Of a stretch of 64,000 nt of DNA, positions 32,853-41,440 are shown one piece after another. The position numbers and the translations under genes are program-made. The number at the start of each line of letters is the position of its first letter. Position 1 is the first letter of the stretch. This DNA is from Epilithonimonas hispanica (GTDB lineage: Bacteria; Bacteroidota; Bacteroidia; Flavobacteriales; Weeksellaceae): positions 91,612 through 155,611 of the forward strand of contig NZ_QNUG01000002.1 in assembly GCF_003385395.1 (NCBI RefSeq), in the 5' to 3' direction. The notes below the pieces were generated by a model, which had not been told where the DNA came from, did not search any database, and saw only the letters and a program-made list of their open reading frames with translations.

Positions 32853-34601
32853 TTACTTTTTAACCCGAACCGGCGTTTTTGGTTTGTTCTTTTCTTCGAG
32901 TTTTTTACGTTCGGCTTCAGCTTTATCAAAAAGAGAATTGTCCGAATCATAAACAATTTCGGGATAATTAGGTGTATCGAGGAAAATGTCGCTCATTTTC
33001 TGTAGACGGTCTTTGGTGTTCCAATTGAAATCTTTGAAGAAACGGTCTTGTTTTGAGATTTTGCTCATTGGATAAGTGTCTGTATTGGCGCCAATGTTAC
33101 AAGAAACTATTTCCAAACGACGTTCTAGAAAATCGGCCACAATCTCACCACACGTGGAAAGTGCAACGCCAATTCTGGTGACTTCTTTCGTTTTTTGATT
33201 GGTATCATCTGCATATGTAATGGCTTGTGCATTACCAACGGTTTTGGCGCTGTCTATAGCATTATTCGTTAGATAAACAATCATTAATTTTCCTTTGATT
33301 TGATTGAACTCGTCTTTCAAATTCAGAGAGTCTGCTTTGCTGATGGCGAAGGCATTTCCGATGACTCTTATAGAGTCTGTAACTTCTTTTTCGGGATTGC
33401 TGTAAACTCTTATTTCGTCTCCGGTTATCTGTTTTACGCCCATCCAGAGAATTGGTTTTCTCATCAAGTGCATCTCACCATCGGTCTCGTTAAAACTGAG
33501 AGAATCTGCACGACCTTGCATGTTTGTTTTGAAAATCCTCACTTTTCTGAAAGCGCGTAAAAAACTCTTTTTTTTGAGCTTATCAATAGAATCGGGTTTC
33601 TGAAATGTCAAGAATTTTTCTGCCGAGATATAAGCCGAATCTTTGCTTAGGATTTTTACAGCATAAGGTTTGTCTGTAATCATGGCAGAATCTTTTTTCT
33701 CGTAGATTTCGCCGTAACCACCTTTTATGAAACGATTCTGCCTCGGGTCGTCCAACATTACATTGCCTGTTCCTTTTCCGAAGCCTGTATTTCGGTTGTA
33801 GTACAATTTATCGCCAGTAAGAACTTTGTCGTTATAATGGATTCTGGAGTTTTTGTTAAGGAAAGATTCGCCAGTTTTGGAATTATGAGTTCCTAATTCT
33901 GTGTAAACATAGTTTCTTGGATTTTCTTTACTTCGGATTGTTGTTGGCCCAAAGAAATCTGAAACATTGGTGTTTTGATTGGTTTTGATATTGTCGCTGA
34001 CGATGGTGTACTTATCCGTTTCGATATTGGAGCGGCCAATGAAATCAATCATTTTTGTATTGAGATAATAAGTCGCCGATTTGGTGTACATCACACTTCC
34101 GTCATTACTATAAATCGTTCCTCCACTGTTGAAATAAGCAGTATTTGGGATCTTGTCGTAATAAAGAGTTTCTGTTTTGATGGTTTGTTTCGGATCGGTG
34201 AGGACTACATTTTTTCTTGCGATTCCACGTTCTGTATTTCCATCGTATTCCATTTCTTCGGCGGTGATTCTGTTTCCGTCGGCAGTTGTAAGAACAACAT
34301 TTCCGATGGCTTTCAAGAAATTTTCTTTTTGATAAAAAACAACTTCATTGGCTGTAAGAACAGAACCTTGATGTTCAAAAACAACATTTCCAGAGAACAC
34401 CGGATTACCTTCATATTTATCTTCTTTGATACCGAAAGTATCAGCATGTTTATTAATTACTTTTTTAGAAGGCTGTGTTTGAGTATTTTGATTTTTGAAA
34501 AAAGGGTCTTTTACCAATCCCGGATTTTGGGCTGGCGGTGTGACCTGAGAAAATAGTCTAACAAAAATTAGAAGTAGAACTACAAAAAAGGATTTCTTCA
34601 T
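32853..34601 (-). CDS. OstA-like protein (LPS transport)
   Basis: 582 residues with a signal peptide (MKKSFFVVLLLIFVRLFSQ). Repeating LptA/OstA beta-jellyroll strands follow: PVFSGNVVFEHQGSVLTANE, AIGNVVLTTADGNRITAEEM, ARKNVVLTDPKQTIKTETLY and TGNVMLDDPRQNRFIKGGYG. The C-terminus is charged (EAERKKLEEKNKPKTP). It probably bridges or shields LPS in the periplasm, in the Lpt pathway. It starts on the last base of the fur stop codon, so the two are one transcription unit. Confidence 0.9.
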   Translation of the reverse strand: MKKSFFVVLLLIFVRLFSQVTPPAQNPGLVKDPFFKNQNTQTQPSKKVINKHADTFGIKEDKYEGNPVFSGNVVFEHQGSVLTANEVVFYQKENFLKAIGNVVLTTADGNRITAEEMEYDGNTERGIARKNVVLTDPKQTIKTETLYYDKIPNTAYFNSGGTIYSNDGSVMYTKSATYYLNTKMIDFIGRSNIETDKYTIVSDNIKTNQNTNVSDFFGPTTIRSKENPRNYVYTELGTHNSKTGESFLNKNSRIHYNDKVLTGDKLYYNRNTGFGKGTGNVMLDDPRQNRFIKGGYGEIYEKKDSAMITDKPYAVKILSKDSAYISAEKFLTFQKPDSIDKLKKKSFLRAFRKVRIFKTNMQGRADSLSFNETDGEMHLMRKPILWMGVKQITGDEIRVYSNPEKEVTDSIRVIGNAFAISKADSLNLKDEFNQIKGKLMIVYLTNNAIDSAKTVGNAQAITYADDTNQKTKEVTRIGVALSTCGEIVADFLERRLEIVSCNIGANTDTYPMSKISKQDRFFKDFNWNTKDRLQKMSDIFLDTPNYPEIVYDSDNSLFDKAEAERKKLEEKNKPKTPVRVKK

Positions 34602-35080
34602 TAATTTTCAGACTTCTTGTGTCCGTAGAAGTACAAAGAGTGCGTATCAATACTTACGCCAAATGCTTTTTCTATTGAGTCTTTGATACCTTGGATTCTG
34701 GGATCGCAAAATTCTATAATTTCTTCAATTTCTTTGTCAGAATCAGTTTTGTAAATTACCAAATGGTCGTGCTGCTTATCAAAATAAGACTTTTCATAAG
34801 AAGATGTACTCAAAGTTTTTTCCCCGAATTGGTGCTTTCTAATTAAGCCTGCATCCAAGAAAATCTCAATCGTATTGTAAATCGTTGCCTTACTTACGTG
34901 ATATTTTTTTTGCATCATCAATAGATAAAGGTCATCCACATTGAAGTGGTGCTCCATATTATAAATTTCTTCAAGAATAGTGTAACGTTCCGGCGTGTTG
35001 CGGAAACCTTTATCCTGAAGATATTGTCTTAAAACGTCTTTTATAGTTGCGATATTCAACTCTTTTTGTTTCGTATCCAT
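34601..35080 (-). CDS. Fur-family transcriptional regulator
   Basis: 159 residues. Winged-helix part: LQDKGFRNTPERYTILEEIY, then HHFNVDDLYLLMMQKKYHVSKATIYNTIEIF (quoted by its ends HHFNVDDLY and ATIYNTI). Metal region: KQHDHLVIYKTDSDKEIEEIIEF with HDH but without the CxxC pairs of zinc-structural Fur proteins. A perfect -7 box ends 4 nt before the ATG, and the stop overlaps the OstA-like start. Which metal or stress signal it senses cannot be told. Confidence 0.9.
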   Translation of the reverse strand: MDTKQKELNIATIKDVLRQYLQDKGFRNTPERYTILEEIYNMEHHFNVDDLYLLMMQKKYHVSKATIYNTIEIFLDAGLIRKHQFGEKTLSTSSYEKSYFDKQHDHLVIYKTDSDKEIEEIIEFCDPRIQGIKDSIEKAFGVSIDTHSLYFYGHKKSEN

Positions 35081-35084
35081 AGTA

Positions 35085-35092
35085 CAAAAATA
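35085..35092 (-). promoter_or_regulatory. -7 box ending 4 nt before the fur ATG (TATTTTTG)
   Basis: Minus strand: TATTTTTG, then TACT, then ATG (35080). It predicts a leaderless fur-ostA-like transcript. Confidence 0.6.
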
Positions 35093-35107
35093 GCGATTTT
35101 TTTGGGA

Positions 35108-37087
35108 TTAATCGTGATGATGATTTTCCACTTTTTCTATCTTCTCTATTTTAATTTTTTGGTCAAGCAACGGAGCCGACTCTACAACAACGTTATGACT
35201 TGCAACACCATAAGCGGTGAAATCATTACTTCCCAGTTTTTTAACAAAATTATAAATATTAAGAATGATTTTGTCTCGGATTGTCAACAAGAAGTCATTA
35301 ATATAAACATTATCAATAATCACAAATTTCAAATCTGGCGGAATGTTGTGTGCTCTCAAAGATGGATGTGAACTTCTTGACGGGATAGTACCTTCTTCCA
35401 TCATTTCGTTTAGAATCTGCTGGAAATAATCATTGATTCTTCTATCTCTCTTGAATCCAAGTAAGAAACTGATTTTATAAATTGTTCCAGGCAAAACCTC
35501 TTCCACATGATATTTGAAACTGTAAGGATCTTCCTGATTGACAATATTTAAAATAAAATAATGATCGGCTCTTTTAGGTTGTGCACGAATTATTGAATAA
35601 ATAATTTTCGATTCCACTTCGTCGTCTCTCTTTGCACGACTGATGAAAGCAAGATTGGTCGCATACTTCGGAATCGTTTCATCCAACTTCATATCCTTAA
35701 TCGTAGAAATATATTTTTCCAGTTTTACAAACTTGATGAAAGTCGTTTTGATGATTCTACCGTTGTACCAGGCGTACATACAAACTCCGATAAAGCCGGC
35801 TAATAAAACAGACATCCAACCACCATCAAAGAATTTGATAATGTTGGCACTGAAAAACCCACCTTCTATCACGAGATAAATCAAAGCGAATAATGCAATG
35901 TAGATTTTTTTTGTTCTAGATTTTAAGAACCAGAAAATCAAAAGAATGGTTGTCATCAACATCGTAACTGTAATGGAAAGTCCATAAGCAGCTTCCATTT
36001 TGCTCGATTCTTTAAAGTAAATAACGACGATGAAACAAAGTAACAAAAGTCCCCAGTTAATTTTCGGAATGTACATTTGACCTTTGATTCCTGAAGGATA
36101 TTCGATTTCTTGATTGGGCCAGAAGTTGAGCGACATTGCTTCTGAGAACATTGTGAAAGCTCCTGTGATTACAGCCTGACTTGCAATGATTGCCGCAGCG
36201 GTCGCCAAAACAACAGCAGGAATTATAAACCATTCTGGCATAATACCGAAGAATGGATTTTTTCCTTGGAAAACTTCGTGATAATTATTCAAAAGCCAAG
36301 CACCCTGACCTAAGTAATTAAGAATCAGCATTGCTTTTACAAAAATCCAGCTCACTCGGATATTCTTGATTCCGCAATGTCCAAGATCAGAATACAATGC
36401 TTCCGCACCTGTTGTACAAAGGAACACCGCACCAAGAATAATGATTGCGCTAGGCGAACTATAAATTAATTTAACTGCATAATAAGGATTGAAAGCTTTT
36501 AAAACCAAAGGATGATCTATCAAATGAACCAATCCAAATCCACCTAAAACAAGAAACCAAAGTACCATAATGGGGCCGAAAAACTTTCCGATAAAACTGG
36601 TTCCAAATTGCTGAACGACAAAAATGATAATTAGTATAATCAATGTTATAGGAACAACAGGTGGTTTATGTGTTACCAATTCTAAACCTTCAATCGCAGA
36701 AATAACGGTCATTGATGGTGTGATGATACTGTCAGCAACCAAAGTTGCAGCTCCGATTATGGCAACAATATAAAGCCATTTTTTCTTGAATCGTTTGACC
36801 AAAGAATAAAGCGACAAGATTCCACCTTCACCTTTGTTATCAGCTCTGAGAGCGATAATAACATATTTGATTGTAGTTTGTAGAGTCAATGTCCAAATGA
36901 TACAAGACAATGAACCTTCTATGTATTCTTCAGAAATAATTCCTCCTTCTCTTCCTGCGTTGATGATGGCTTTCATTACGTACAACGGTGAGGTTCCGAT
37001 GTCTCCGAAAACGATTCCTAATGAAACTAAAACGCCAACTGCGGAAAGTTTTTTGAGGTCAAAATGACCGCTGCTATCTTGCGACAT
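35108..37087 (-). CDS. kup: Kup/HAK/KT potassium uptake transporter
   Basis: 659 residues with about twelve membrane segments in the first 450 residues. Family motif GDIGTSPLYVMKAI is near residue 27, with VGDSIITPSM-like ADSIITPSMTVISAIEGLE and GTGAEALYSDLGH-like TTGAEALYSDLGHCG. The cytoplasmic C-terminal domain (about 455-659) contains RAQPKRADHYFILNI. It is a proton-coupled potassium importer. It has its own -7 box at 37117-37124. Confidence 0.95.
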   Translation of the reverse strand: MSQDSSGHFDLKKLSAVGVLVSLGIVFGDIGTSPLYVMKAIINAGREGGIISEEYIEGSLSCIIWTLTLQTTIKYVIIALRADNKGEGGILSLYSLVKRFKKKWLYIVAIIGAATLVADSIITPSMTVISAIEGLELVTHKPPVVPITLIILIIIFVVQQFGTSFIGKFFGPIMVLWFLVLGGFGLVHLIDHPLVLKAFNPYYAVKLIYSSPSAIIILGAVFLCTTGAEALYSDLGHCGIKNIRVSWIFVKAMLILNYLGQGAWLLNNYHEVFQGKNPFFGIMPEWFIIPAVVLATAAAIIASQAVITGAFTMFSEAMSLNFWPNQEIEYPSGIKGQMYIPKINWGLLLLCFIVVIYFKESSKMEAAYGLSITVTMLMTTILLIFWFLKSRTKKIYIALFALIYLVIEGGFFSANIIKFFDGGWMSVLLAGFIGVCMYAWYNGRIIKTTFIKFVKLEKYISTIKDMKLDETIPKYATNLAFISRAKRDDEVESKIIYSIIRAQPKRADHYFILNIVNQEDPYSFKYHVEEVLPGTIYKISFLLGFKRDRRINDYFQQILNEMMEEGTIPSRSSHPSLRAHNIPPDLKFVIIDNVYINDFLLTIRDKIILNIYNFVKKLGSNDFTAYGVASHNVVVESAPLLDQKIKIEKIEKVENHHHD

Positions 37088-37116
37088 AATAAAGTCTTAT
37101 TGTGAAAATAATTCTG

Positions 37117-37124
37117 CAAATTTA
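37117..37124 (-). promoter_or_regulatory. kup promoter, -7 box (TAAATTTG)
   Basis: A perfect TAnnTTTG on the minus strand, giving a leader of about 25 nt. Confidence 0.5.
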
Positions 37125-37223
37125 GATTATTTTACAGATTGAGAAATTTTTTTGATGAAAATGTAATATTCGAGAAAATAGTAATTCTGGAATTCATCTT
37201 CGTAATCGTTTCTCATATTGATT

Positions 37224-37553
37224 TTAGAGATAATTGATGAAGCTCCAAAATTTTCTTTTTTTCAAATAATCCAAGTTTTGGTCATTATCGTAAGCTTCTC
37301 GTTCAAAGCTGATATTCCGGTAAGCGAGATGTGGATTTTTGTATTTCAAATATTTGATATAATATTCTGAAAGATACCAAATGTAAAAAGGAATAATCAA
37401 CAATTCCATTTGCTGACGGATATGGATTTTTTCGTGATTGATTAAGATTCTATTTTGTCTGTAATCTTTTTCTCTCAGCAATATAAACGGAAATAGTGTT
37501 ATCCCCGAAATTTTAGTATTTTTGAGTAATCTTTGACAAACAATAATTATCAT
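37224..37553 (-). CDS. Small zincin-like protein (HExxH)
   Basis: 109 residues. ILINHEKIHIRQQMELL contains HExxH (HEKIH), and ISFEREAYDNDQNLDYL downstream offers a Glu as third zinc ligand, the layout of gluzincin-type peptidases. A hydrophobic stretch IIPFYIWYLSEYY lies in between. This small Bacteroidota family is related to the protease core of M56/BlaR1-like proteins but lacks their sensor domains. A -7 box ends 4 nt before its ATG. Activity untested. Confidence 0.78.
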   Translation of the reverse strand: MIIIVCQRLLKNTKISGITLFPFILLREKDYRQNRILINHEKIHIRQQMELLIIPFYIWYLSEYYIKYLKYKNPHLAYRNISFEREAYDNDQNLDYLKKRKFWSFINYL

Positions 37554-37557
37554 AAAT

Positions 37558-37565
37558 CAAAGATA
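37558..37565 (-). promoter_or_regulatory. -7 box ending 4 nt before the zincin ATG (TATCTTTG)
   Basis: Minus strand: TATCTTTG, ATTT, ATG (37553). Another leaderless arrangement. Confidence 0.6.
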
Positions 37566-37590
37566 AAAATTTTGGTATAGTTTTTAACTT

Positions 37591-37767
37591 ATGAAACTAA
37601 ATGACATCAAAGAGAATGAAGACTTTTATTATAACGAACAAGGTTATAAAGTTTTTACAGAAAAATTCCATTTGAAACGTGGTTATTGCTGTAAAAGCGG
37701 ATGCAGACATTGCCCTTATGGTTATGATAAAAAGACGGATACTTTTATTAAAAAATCAAAAAATTAA
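37591..37767 (+). CDS. Small Cys-rich protein, DUF5522 type
   Basis: 58 codons, MKLNDIKENEDFYYNEQGYK, then RGYCCKSGCRHCPYGYDKKT. The four-Cys cluster CC-x3-C-x2-C followed by PYGY defines this small Bacteroidota/proteobacterial family and suggests a zinc or Fe-S site. Divergent from the zincin gene with 37 bp between their start codons. Function unknown. Confidence 0.78.
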   Translation: MKLNDIKENEDFYYNEQGYKVFTEKFHLKRGYCCKSGCRHCPYGYDKKTDTFIKKSKN

Positions 37768-37824
37768 ATAAAATGAAATCGCATTGCGATTCCATAGTTC
37801 TTTAAAAATATTAAAATCTACATT

Positions 37825-38358
37825 ATGAAAAAATATTTCTTCATATTACTAGCGGCAGTTTCTTTGGGAATGACTTCTTGTAGCCCTTTCCAAGTGAAAT
37901 CGGATTATTCTGCAACAGCAAATTTTGCAAACTACAAAACGTATTTGCTAAGAACCGACGATTTGAAAATGAACGACCTTGACAAAGACAGAGTTTTGAA
38001 TGAATTGTCAAAACAAGTTCAGGCAAAAGGTTTAACTTCTGCTCAGAATCCTGATTTGATTATCAATGTAAAAGCATCTCACAAAAAAGTTCAGGACATT
38101 ACCACTTCTTACGGAGGCGGTTTCGGCTGGGGAAGACCTTGGGGCTGGGGTGGAGGCTTCGGTATGGGAAATACTTGGACCAACAACTATAACAGCGGAA
38201 CAATCGTGATTGACATCATCGATGCAAAAACTCAAAAATTGGTTTGGCAAGGTACAGGAAGTGGAATTTCTGTAGATTCTCCAAAGTCAAAACAAAAACA
38301 AATCCCGCAAGTTGTGGCTGAGATAATGGCTAATTATCCACCGCAAAAAGGGAAATAG
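37825..38358 (+). CDS. DUF4136 lipoprotein
   Basis: 177 residues. Signal peptide with lipobox GMTSC (Cys19). The DUF4136 core is SDYSATANFANYKTYLL, VLNELSKQVQAKGL, DLIINVKASHKK and TIVIDIIDAKTQKLVWQGTG. A Gly/Trp-rich loop (about 96-115, GGGFGWGRPWGWGGGFG) is inserted in the middle. Probably an outer-membrane-anchored periplasmic lipoprotein of unknown function. Confidence 0.9.
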   Translation: MKKYFFILLAAVSLGMTSCSPFQVKSDYSATANFANYKTYLLRTDDLKMNDLDKDRVLNELSKQVQAKGLTSAQNPDLIINVKASHKKVQDITTSYGGGFGWGRPWGWGGGFGMGNTWTNNYNSGTIVIDIIDAKTQKLVWQGTGSGISVDSPKSKQKQIPQVVAEIMANYPPQKGK

Positions 38359-38390
38359 TTTTTAGACTAATAGACTGATAGAAAAAAGAT

Positions 38391-38418
38391 AAAACCGTAG
38401 AATTTTCTGCGGTTTTTT
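38391..38418. terminator. Bidirectional terminator
   Basis: AAAACCGTAG pairs with CTGCGGTTTT (one mismatch) across a short loop, then Ts. It lies between the converging DUF4136 and ATP-cone genes and overlaps the end of the latter. Confidence 0.7.
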
Positions 38419-39257
38419 TATTCTGATATTTTCGTTGTCATCAGTTCTTTTGCTTCTTTCATAACTTCTGATTTCTTTTCTTGATTGAGTTCCAAAACAT
38501 TCAATAAATTCTGATTATTAAATAATTCTTTTACCAATACACATTTGTTCTCCAATAATTTTTGTTTTTGTTTTCCGTCCAAAGTTGTAAGACAAGTAAT
38601 CGGATATAGTGCATTTTGGTCAACCAGATTTTTAATCGACTTATTCACAGGAAAATCCCAAGACAATAATCTTAATCCATAATATTCTGAAAAAGCAACA
38701 GAATCTTTAGTAAAATAAGTATTAGTAATCAGCCAACCGTCTGTAAATTCGGTTTTTGTTCCGAAAAGATTATACTGAATATTAGAAATATCTTTGATTC
38801 TCGATAGAACATACATTGGCGTTGTGACGGAGATTTTCGTGTCTTCTGCATTTCGGAATTTGCATTCTACCCAATAAGTTTTATCATCTTTTTTAGCAAT
38901 AACATCCGCTTCGTGAGTCACCGAATGTCCTTTTATCAATTGTCCCGTTTCTGTTTTGTAACCGATGTTTTGAAAAACTCTCGAAATCCATTGCTCAAAA
39001 TAAAATCCCGCAGGTCCCAATTCCAGCAAAGCTTTTTTTAGGCTGTATCTTGCAGCGGCAGAATTTGATATTTTTTTCAACTCATCAAACGCCATTTTAT
39101 ACAACTCTCTCGTCGTGATTCCGTCAAAGCAATTTGGTAAAATATTTTGGAGTACTTTTTTGATAGAATGATTGTTCGCACCAGAATTTCTAAGAGAACT
39201 TTCTAGTTTTCCAATTTCAAATTCTACCGTTTCGCCAGCATTATTTTTGATTTTCAT
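38418..39257 (-). CDS. ATP-cone and Mrr-like endonuclease domain protein
   Basis: 279 residues. N-terminal residues 1-90 form an ATP-cone (VEFEIGKLESSLRNSGAN, ITTRELYKMAFDELKK), the nucleotide-sensing module usually found on ribonucleotide reductases. Residues about 100-215 carry a PD-(D/E)xK nuclease core: GHSVTHEADVIAKKDDKTYW with the Asp, then VECKFRNAED with E-x-K. It could be a stand-alone nuclease gated by dNTP/ATP levels, possibly defensive. No methylase or helicase is adjacent. Confidence 0.82.
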   Translation of the reverse strand: MKIKNNAGETVEFEIGKLESSLRNSGANNHSIKKVLQNILPNCFDGITTRELYKMAFDELKKISNSAAARYSLKKALLELGPAGFYFEQWISRVFQNIGYKTETGQLIKGHSVTHEADVIAKKDDKTYWVECKFRNAEDTKISVTTPMYVLSRIKDISNIQYNLFGTKTEFTDGWLITNTYFTKDSVAFSEYYGLRLLSWDFPVNKSIKNLVDQNALYPITCLTTLDGKQKQKLLENKCVLVKELFNNQNLLNVLELNQEKKSEVMKEAKELMTTKISE

Positions 39258-39351
39258 ATGATATGTGAAATTTTACTCTATGTCCTAATTATAGCTTAAG
39301 GGACTTAGTAAAAATAAAAAAAGTTTTATTACTAGTTAACTTATTAATAGA

Positions 39352-39378
39352 TTCCCACCTCTTTCCAGAATCATTCTC
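39352..39378. promoter_or_regulatory. Response-regulator site 1: TTCCC-like half-sites every 11 bp
   Basis: TTCCC at 39352, TTCCA at 39363 and TTCTC at 39374, exactly 11 bp apart. The first two lie in a 19-bp block also present upstream of the gene at 41441. Such direct repeats are typical of OmpR/PhoB-type regulators; here they suggest autoregulation. Confidence 0.65.
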
Positions 39379-39386
39379 TACATTTG
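39379..39386 (+). promoter_or_regulatory. -7 box ending 4 nt before the response regulator ATG (TACATTTG)
   Basis: TACATTTG, then TTGC, then ATG (39391). It abuts the third half-site, so regulator binding would touch RNA polymerase directly. Confidence 0.6.
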
Positions 39387-39390
39387 TTGC

Positions 39391-40068
39391 ATGAAAATCC
39401 TTGTTGTTGAAGACGAAAAAGAGCTTTTAAAATCGATTTGTGATTCGCTGGTTCAAGAGCAGTATCTTATTGAAACTGCCGAAGATTTTGTTTCTGCAAG
39501 CGAAAAAATCGGGATGTATAATTACGACTGTATCCTACTCGACATCATGCTTCCCGGCGGAAACGGGCTTCAGCTTTTACAGCAATTGAAAGATTTGGGC
39601 AAATCTGAAAACGTCATTATTATTTCCGCAAAAGATTCTCTGGATGACAAATTGAAAGGTCTTGAACTAGGAGCCGATGATTATTTAACAAAGCCCTTTC
39701 ATAATGCCGAACTCAACGCCAGAATAAAAGCCGTTCTGCGCAGAAAAAATCTCGATGGGAAAGATTCAATCATCATTTCCAATCTTGAAATGGATCTTAC
39801 AGAACGTAGATTGACGGTAAACGGAGAAAATCTTGCACTCAACAGAAAAGAGTTTGATATTTTGAATTATTTCCTGCTCAACAAAAACCGTTTGGTAACG
39901 AAAACTGCTTTGGCGGAGCATGTTTGGGGCGACAATATCGATCAGGCAGATAATTTTGATTTTATTTATTATCAGATTAAAAATTTAAGAAAAAAACTTC
40001 AGCAAAGCGACGCTGAAATCGAAATCGAAGCCATCTACGGAATCGGCTACAAACTGAAAGAAAAATGA
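39391..40068 (+). CDS. OmpR/PhoB-family response regulator
   Basis: 225 residues. Receiver domain (1-115) with VVEDEKE acidic pocket, phospho-acceptor Asp in DCILLDIMLPGGNG (about 51) and Lys in DYLTKPFHNAEL. The C-terminal winged helix (about 130-222) has LTVNGENLALNRKEFDILNY, RLVTKTALAEHVWG and the terminal EAIYGIGYKL. Its ATG follows a -7 box with no leader, and 11-bp TTCCC repeats overlap the promoter. The histidine kinase gene overlaps its stop by 4 nt. Confidence 0.95.
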   Translation: MKILVVEDEKELLKSICDSLVQEQYLIETAEDFVSASEKIGMYNYDCILLDIMLPGGNGLQLLQQLKDLGKSENVIIISAKDSLDDKLKGLELGADDYLTKPFHNAELNARIKAVLRRKNLDGKDSIIISNLEMDLTERRLTVNGENLALNRKEFDILNYFLLNKNRLVTKTALAEHVWGDNIDQADNFDFIYYQIKNLRKKLQQSDAEIEIEAIYGIGYKLKEK

Positions 40069-41342
40069 AACTCCTCAACCGATCTCTTCTCCACCTCATG
40101 TCGTGGCTATTGCTTATCGTAAGTCTTTGGTCGGTCGTGTTTTATTTTAATATGCTCGACGAAATTAAGGACAGCGTAGATGAAGAGCTCGAAAATTACA
40201 AGCGGCAGATTGTTTCCAGAGCGGAAAAAGATTCCACGATTTTGCAGCAGAAAACATTTGATGAAGGTTTTTTTTCGGTAAATCCTATCAGCAAAAATGA
40301 AGCGCTGAATTTTAAAGACACCTACGAAGACACCGAAATTTATGCCCAGGATGCCGATGACGAAGCTCCTGAACTGGAACCTGTACGGGTTTTAACAACC
40401 GTTTTTGAGCAGAATGGAAATTTTTACGAACTGAAAATTTTCAACAATATGGTTGAAGAAGACGATCTTGTGAAAGAACTTCTCTGGGACGCCGCAGGAT
40501 TGTATGTGCTTTTGATTTTCAGTATTTTAGTGATTAACAATTTGGTACTTCAAAAATTATGGAAACCGTTCTATGAATTGCTTCATGAATTAAAAAATTA
40601 CCGACTCGGAGCAGGAAAAACGTTCCCGAAAGCAGAAACAAAAACCAAAGAATTTGCAGATTTACAGGAAGCCGTGACCACACTTTTGAATTACAGCGAA
40701 AAGACGTACGAGCAACAAAAAGAATTCATCGGAAACGCTTCACACGAACTTCAGACTCCTTTAGCCATCGCCATCAGTAAGCTTGAACTGTTGATGGAAA
40801 GGGAAAATTTTAGCGAAAATCAGGCAGAAAAAATTGCGGAAATTCTGGAAATTATCGAAAGGCTGGTTCGACTTAATAAATCACTTTTACTATTAACCAA
40901 GATTGAAAACAAGCAGTTTTTTGACAATAAGGAAATTTCGCTAAACGAAATCGTTGCAAAAAACATCAACGATCTTGAAGATATTGCTGATTTTAAAGAA
41001 GTTAAAATTTCATCGCAAGAAAATGCCCAACTTTCTGTCAATGCCGATTCAGTGTTAATGAATATCATCGTTTCTAATCTTTTGCGAAACGCTATTTTCC
41101 ACAACATCAAAAACGGAAAAGTGGTAGTTGAAATTTCTGAACATTATTTAACGGTAAAAAACACAGGAAATCTTCAATCTTTAGCACAGGAAAAAATTTT
41201 TACTAGGTTCCAGAAAAATAAAGAAAATCAGTCAGGAACAGGTTTAGGACTGGCGATTGTAAAAGCGATTGCCGAGTTGTATGAATTTTCTGTTTCGTAT
41301 GAATTTAAAGGAGAGATGCACGAGTTTAAAGTGAAGTTTTAG
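40065..41342 (+). CDS. Sensor histidine kinase
   Basis: 425 residues. TM1 at about 10-28 and TM2 at about 145-165 enclose a periplasmic sensor loop rich in acidic residues (YEDTEIYAQDADDEAPELEP), which might bind cations. H-box FIGNASHELQTPLAIAISKL (His about 228), N-box SNLLRNAIFHN and G-box GTGLGLAIVKAIAEL follow. No HAMP domain is evident. Cognate partner is the overlapping response regulator. The downstream envelope genes are likely targets. Confidence 0.94.
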   Translation: MKLLNRSLLHLMSWLLLIVSLWSVVFYFNMLDEIKDSVDEELENYKRQIVSRAEKDSTILQQKTFDEGFFSVNPISKNEALNFKDTYEDTEIYAQDADDEAPELEPVRVLTTVFEQNGNFYELKIFNNMVEEDDLVKELLWDAAGLYVLLIFSILVINNLVLQKLWKPFYELLHELKNYRLGAGKTFPKAETKTKEFADLQEAVTTLLNYSEKTYEQQKEFIGNASHELQTPLAIAISKLELLMERENFSENQAEKIAEILEIIERLVRLNKSLLLLTKIENKQFFDNKEISLNEIVAKNINDLEDIADFKEVKISSQENAQLSVNADSVLMNIIVSNLLRNAIFHNIKNGKVVVEISEHYLTVKNTGNLQSLAQEKIFTRFQKNKENQSGTGLGLAIVKAIAELYEFSVSYEFKGEMHEFKVKF

Positions 41343-41379
41343 AAGTTAGGAAAAATTACTTTTTAGTTCAAAAACCGAA

Positions 41380-41417
41380 TTCCCACCTCTTTCCAGATTT
41401 CTTCCCAAAATTTTCCC
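41380..41417. promoter_or_regulatory. Response-regulator site 2: four TTCCC half-sites every 11 bp
   Basis: TTCCC at 41380, TTCCA at 41391, TTCCC at 41402 and TTCCC at 41413, all exactly 11 bp apart. A near -7 box TACTGTTG (41424-41431) follows 11 bp after the last unit. Confidence 0.75.
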
Positions 41418-41440
41418 GATTCGTACTGTTGATTTGCAGT

